Origin: Spirochaetia bacterium | Lineage (GTDB): Bacteria; Spirochaetota; Spirochaetia; Treponematales; Treponemataceae | Reading direction: 5' to 3' | Length of the DNA: 22,608 nt | Assembly (NCBI GenBank): GCA_900769325.1 | Contig: CAAGGF010000121.1 | Span: 1 to 22,608, forward strand | Shown: piece by piece, positions 20,517 through 22,608 of the stretch | Position numbering within the stretch: position 1 is the first letter of the stretch | How the letters are laid out: every line of letters begins with the position of its first letter | Notes under the pieces: model-generated | Told to the model about the DNA's origin: nothing | What the model saw: the letters and a program-made list of their open reading frames with translations, nothing else | Database searches by the model: none | Translations under genes and position numbers: made by a program

Positions 20517-22445
20517 GTTGTCTATTTCATTTTTCCTCAAAATAGAATTTTTCCATTCATCAGAACCTTTTTTTATAATATGTACCTTTTGAACAACTTT
20601 CGAGTTTTTCTTATTTTCCATTTTTGATAACTTTATCAGCCACTGTGCAAATTTTGAAGAGCAATTCTGATACCATTGAGAACAAATATAATATCCTCCA
20701 TATTTTTTTGCCCAATAGCGCACAGTATCAGAATTTCTATCTTTTTTTAATAGCGTATATCTGAATCCATTCCAATTTATTCCAAATGTTTCGTAGCAAT
20801 AATTTTTGTCCGTAAGCAATCGTTGTAATTCTTCATAAGGAACTAAATTTTCTGTTAATAATAGTTCCATTGTTTCTTGAACATGTTGTTGTATTTTTAC
20901 ATTTCCACTTGGATACAGTTCAAATTTTTTGTTACCAATCAAAACGCTTGTAAGCTCTTCTTTTTTATCTATTGTGAAAATTGAGTTATCAACGATTATA
21001 TTTTTATACTCTTCAGCATTGTATACATTTTGATTTTCTGATTCTGGAAAAAGAGTTTCATAAATCTTTTTTATATATCTATCTGCTTTTACAGAAAAAG
21101 GAGAGATTTTCTGTCGTAATAAAACTCCATTTAAATTACGTGCTCTGCTGAGTGCTACATAAATTTGTCCAGAATCCCATGCATCTGCAGCATCAATCGC
21201 TACAGCATCCAATGTTAGTCCCTGTGATTTATGAATTGTTACTGCCCAGCCAAGTTTTAAAGGAATTTGTGTAAAAGAACCTTCTGTTACTTGTTGTATT
21301 CGTTTGTTTTGGTTATCCCATGTATATCTTAAACTATTCCAAGTTTCCCTGTATAATCGGTAATTTTCATTCTTGACTTCAACTTCTACATAATCAGAGC
21401 CAAAACCAACAACTTTTCCCATATCACCATTTGCGAGTTTTATTGTTTTATTCGATATATTTTTAGTTATCATAACTTTTGCACCAACACATAAATCCAA
21501 TGTTTGGGGCGTCAAAAAATGCTCAAAATTAAATTTACCACTTACATATCCTTCATATGTTTTTTTATATGCTCCATTTTGTTGTAAATTGAACATTTTC
21601 ATCGTATTGAATTTCTCTGCATCATTATTCTTCGTTGTAAGCAAAAGGCATTCATCGGGAACATTTTTTGTTTTCAAGCGATTTTCTATAAAATAGTTTT
21701 CATTTAAGAATTCAATATCCTTTTCATATCCTTGCTCGCATTTACGAATACGATTTAAAATATGAATAAAGGCTTCATCATCTTTCTGGCGATATATTTT
21801 CTTAAGCTGAACAGCTTCAACTTCTACAGTTTCAAATACTTTTCCTGCAAAAAAGAAAGGACTGTCCCATCTTTCAAAATATTTTTGTTTTATTTCATTA
21901 TTTTCAGCTATAGGTGGAAGTTGAAAGCAATCTCCTATGAGCAACATTTGTTTTCCGCCAAAAGCTTTATTTTTATCAAACCAAAGCCGTAAGGCATAAT
22001 CTATATGATCAATCATCCAAGATGATACCATAGAAATTTCATCAATAATTATTAAATCTGTATAATCCAAAACGGAGTTTTTCATAGATATCTTTATTTC
22101 ATTATTTTCAAAGACATCCGTTTTAAAATTAAAAAATGAATGTATTGTTTGTCCTCCAACATTTACTGCTGCTACACCTGTCGGAGCCAATACAATACAA
22201 TTCTTGTTTAATTCATTTTTTAAGTTGATTTTTAAATACTTTATAAAAGTCGATTTTCCTGTACCAGCACCACCTGTTAGAAAAATTACAGGAGAATTCT
22301 GTTTGATATAGTCATACGTTTGTTTTATTTCAGGATTTTCATTAATATCATAATCAATAGGAAACTCATCGTTTATTGTAACTTCTGTATATTTTTTTGA
22401 CTTTGAATCAATTAGTGCATCTTTTGATAATTGTGCAAAATTCAT
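20511..22445 (-). CDS. Pif1/RecD2-like superfamily 1 DNA helicase (gene cassette)
   Basis: A 644-residue SF1B helicase. Seen: Walker A GGAGTGKST at 58-66, motif Ia LAPTGVAAVNVGGQTIHSFF at 86-105, Walker B IIIDEISM at 132-139, motif III GDCFQLPP at 171-178, IYRQ near 217-220, an SH3-like insertion (GDMGKVVGFGSDYVEVEV), and motifs V-VI GWAVTIHKSQGLTLD at 399-413 and YVALSRARNLNG at 429-440. This is the Pif1-family pattern, 5'-3' unwinding in known members. Residues 460-644 are an extra domain (YPSGNVKIQQHVQETMELLL, then YWAKKYGGYYICSQWYQNCS) that I cannot name. AAGGA precedes the ATG. No promoter is visible between attC and gene, so it is probably read from upstream cassettes. The stop codon lies in attC. 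Confidence 0.9.
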   Translation of the reverse strand: MNFAQLSKDALIDSKSKKYTEVTINDEFPIDYDINENPEIKQTYDYIKQNSPVIFLTGGAGTGKSTFIKYLKINLKNELNKNCIVLAPTGVAAVNVGGQTIHSFFNFKTDVFENNEIKISMKNSVLDYTDLIIIDEISMVSSWMIDHIDYALRLWFDKNKAFGGKQMLLIGDCFQLPPIAENNEIKQKYFERWDSPFFFAGKVFETVEVEAVQLKKIYRQKDDEAFIHILNRIRKCEQGYEKDIEFLNENYFIENRLKTKNVPDECLLLTTKNNDAEKFNTMKMFNLQQNGAYKKTYEGYVSGKFNFEHFLTPQTLDLCVGAKVMITKNISNKTIKLANGDMGKVVGFGSDYVEVEVKNENYRLYRETWNSLRYTWDNQNKRIQQVTEGSFTQIPLKLGWAVTIHKSQGLTLDAVAIDAADAWDSGQIYVALSRARNLNGVLLRQKISPFSVKADRYIKKIYETLFPESENQNVYNAEEYKNIIVDNSIFTIDKKEELTSVLIGNKKFELYPSGNVKIQQHVQETMELLLTENLVPYEELQRLLTDKNYCYETFGINWNGFRYTLLKKDRNSDTVRYWAKKYGGYYICSQWYQNCSSKFAQWLIKLSKMENKKNSKVVQKVHIIKKGSDEWKNSILRKNEIDNT

Positions 22446-22470
22446 TTTCTAAAATCCTTTATAAACCCCG

Positions 22471-22485
22471 CTGCCCAGTGGGCAG
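22471..22485 (-). repeat. Cassette-leader hairpin after attC (helicase cassette)
   Basis: CTGCCC and GGGCAG with loop ACT on the minus strand, four nt after R' (GTTATGT GGA). It precedes the helicase ATG by about 25 nt. Confidence 0.6.
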
Positions 22486-22488
22486 TCC

Positions 22489-22554
22489 ACATAACTAGCA
22501 TTTAAACCATGGCAAGGCTTGTCCTTGACATCGGTTTTGAAATGCGTGTTAGGT
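22489..22554 (-). repeat. attC recombination site (66 bp)
   Basis: On the minus strand: R'' ACCTAAC, GCATTT, extrahelical C, AAAACC, GATG, TCAAGG, loop ACAAG, CCTTG, CCAT, GGTTT, AAATGC, R' GTTATGT. The right arm pairs with the left with a few mismatches. It closes the cassette whose ORF ends at 22559. Confidence 0.88.
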
Positions 22555-22558
22555 TGGC

Positions 22559-22608
22559 TTATTTTTCAGGATTCTTATCTATCCATTCCTTGCATTTTTC
22601 TTCAAGTA
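22559..22608 (-). CDS. 3' end of the next cassette ORF (partial)
   Basis: Only the last 15 codons are in the window: LEEKCKEWIDKNPEK followed by TAA, four nt before the attC R''. The position and orientation are those of a cassette ORF. The family cannot be told. Confidence 0.55.
   Translation of the reverse strand, partial: LEEKCKEWIDKNPEK

Larger units (their letters stand above)
15301..22608 (-). mobile_element. Integron gene-cassette array (integrase outside the window)
   Basis: Three complete attC sites and one half site punctuate minus-strand ORFs. Each complete site has R'' ending AAC, a left arm with the typical TTCAAA(A)(G)CCGA, an apical stem with loop TCAAG or ACAAG, a right arm CGGTTTA or GGTTTAAA, and R' GTTRKGT. 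The unpaired C and A of the left arm give the orientation: cassettes read leftward, and the integrase and attI should lie to the right of 22608. This is the architecture of chromosomal integrons as known from Vibrio and T. denticola. Confidence 0.85.

Noticed and set aside
1..22608. tRNA, rRNA or known riboswitch
   Set aside because: No cloverleaf, rRNA segment or recognisable riboswitch core was seen on either strand.

Overview
The window is AT-rich DNA that most resembles a host-associated Treponema (Spirochaetota). The reasons are low GC, a carB tail and cdd of bacterial type, paired WYL regulators, an IS1182-type element, and integron attC sites in a genus where a chromosomal integron is already known (T. 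denticola). The genus is an inference; no rRNA or other marker is present.

Layout. (1) 1-1703: 3' end of carB, entered through a run of four perfect hairpins that carries an in-frame stop; then terminators, a palindromic dispersed repeat and cdd. (2) 1909-5290: gene remnants, a lipoprotein gene and a decayed IS1182-family element whose transposase has two in-frame TGA codons. A roughly 100-bp imperfect direct repeat flanks the lipoprotein and IS. (3) 12105 down to 5327, minus strand: a compact cluster reading sORF - two-domain AAA+ ATPase - sORFs - SLOG/DUF2493 protein - RlaP-type nucleotidyltransferase - sORF - WYL - WYL. An HTH gene diverges from its head. The last two genes have their own extended -10 promoter, followed by an operator-like palindrome and a leader with two alternative hairpins. 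(4) 12237-15283, plus strand: two HTH regulators, a frameshifted small gene and a zinc-ribbon AAA+ ATPase. (5) 15301-22608, minus strand: an integron gene-cassette array with three complete attC sites (16115-16181, 20451-20516, 22489-22554) and one attC cut in half at its distal end (15340-15394). No integrase lies in the window; by polarity it should lie beyond 22608.

Cassette contents, distal to proximal: a two-sORF cassette; a very large cassette (about 4.3 kb) with DUF3800, a radical SAM gene on the opposite strand, a kinase-HAD-UPRTase triple fusion and a PIN-ankyrin protein; a Pif1/RecD-like helicase cassette; and the tail of a further cassette ORF. Orientation is fixed by the asymmetric extrahelical C and A bases in the attC left arm and by ORF stops abutting or entering the attC.

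The two best candidates for undescribed systems are the large cassette and the AAA-SLOG-RlaP-WYL cluster. In the first, base/nucleotide chemistry enzymes sit with a likely nuclease. The second looks like a regulated RNA-repair or stress module. Across the window, short perfect hairpins with 3-6 nt loops occur in tandem, mostly in 5' leaders; no repeat family I recognise explains them.
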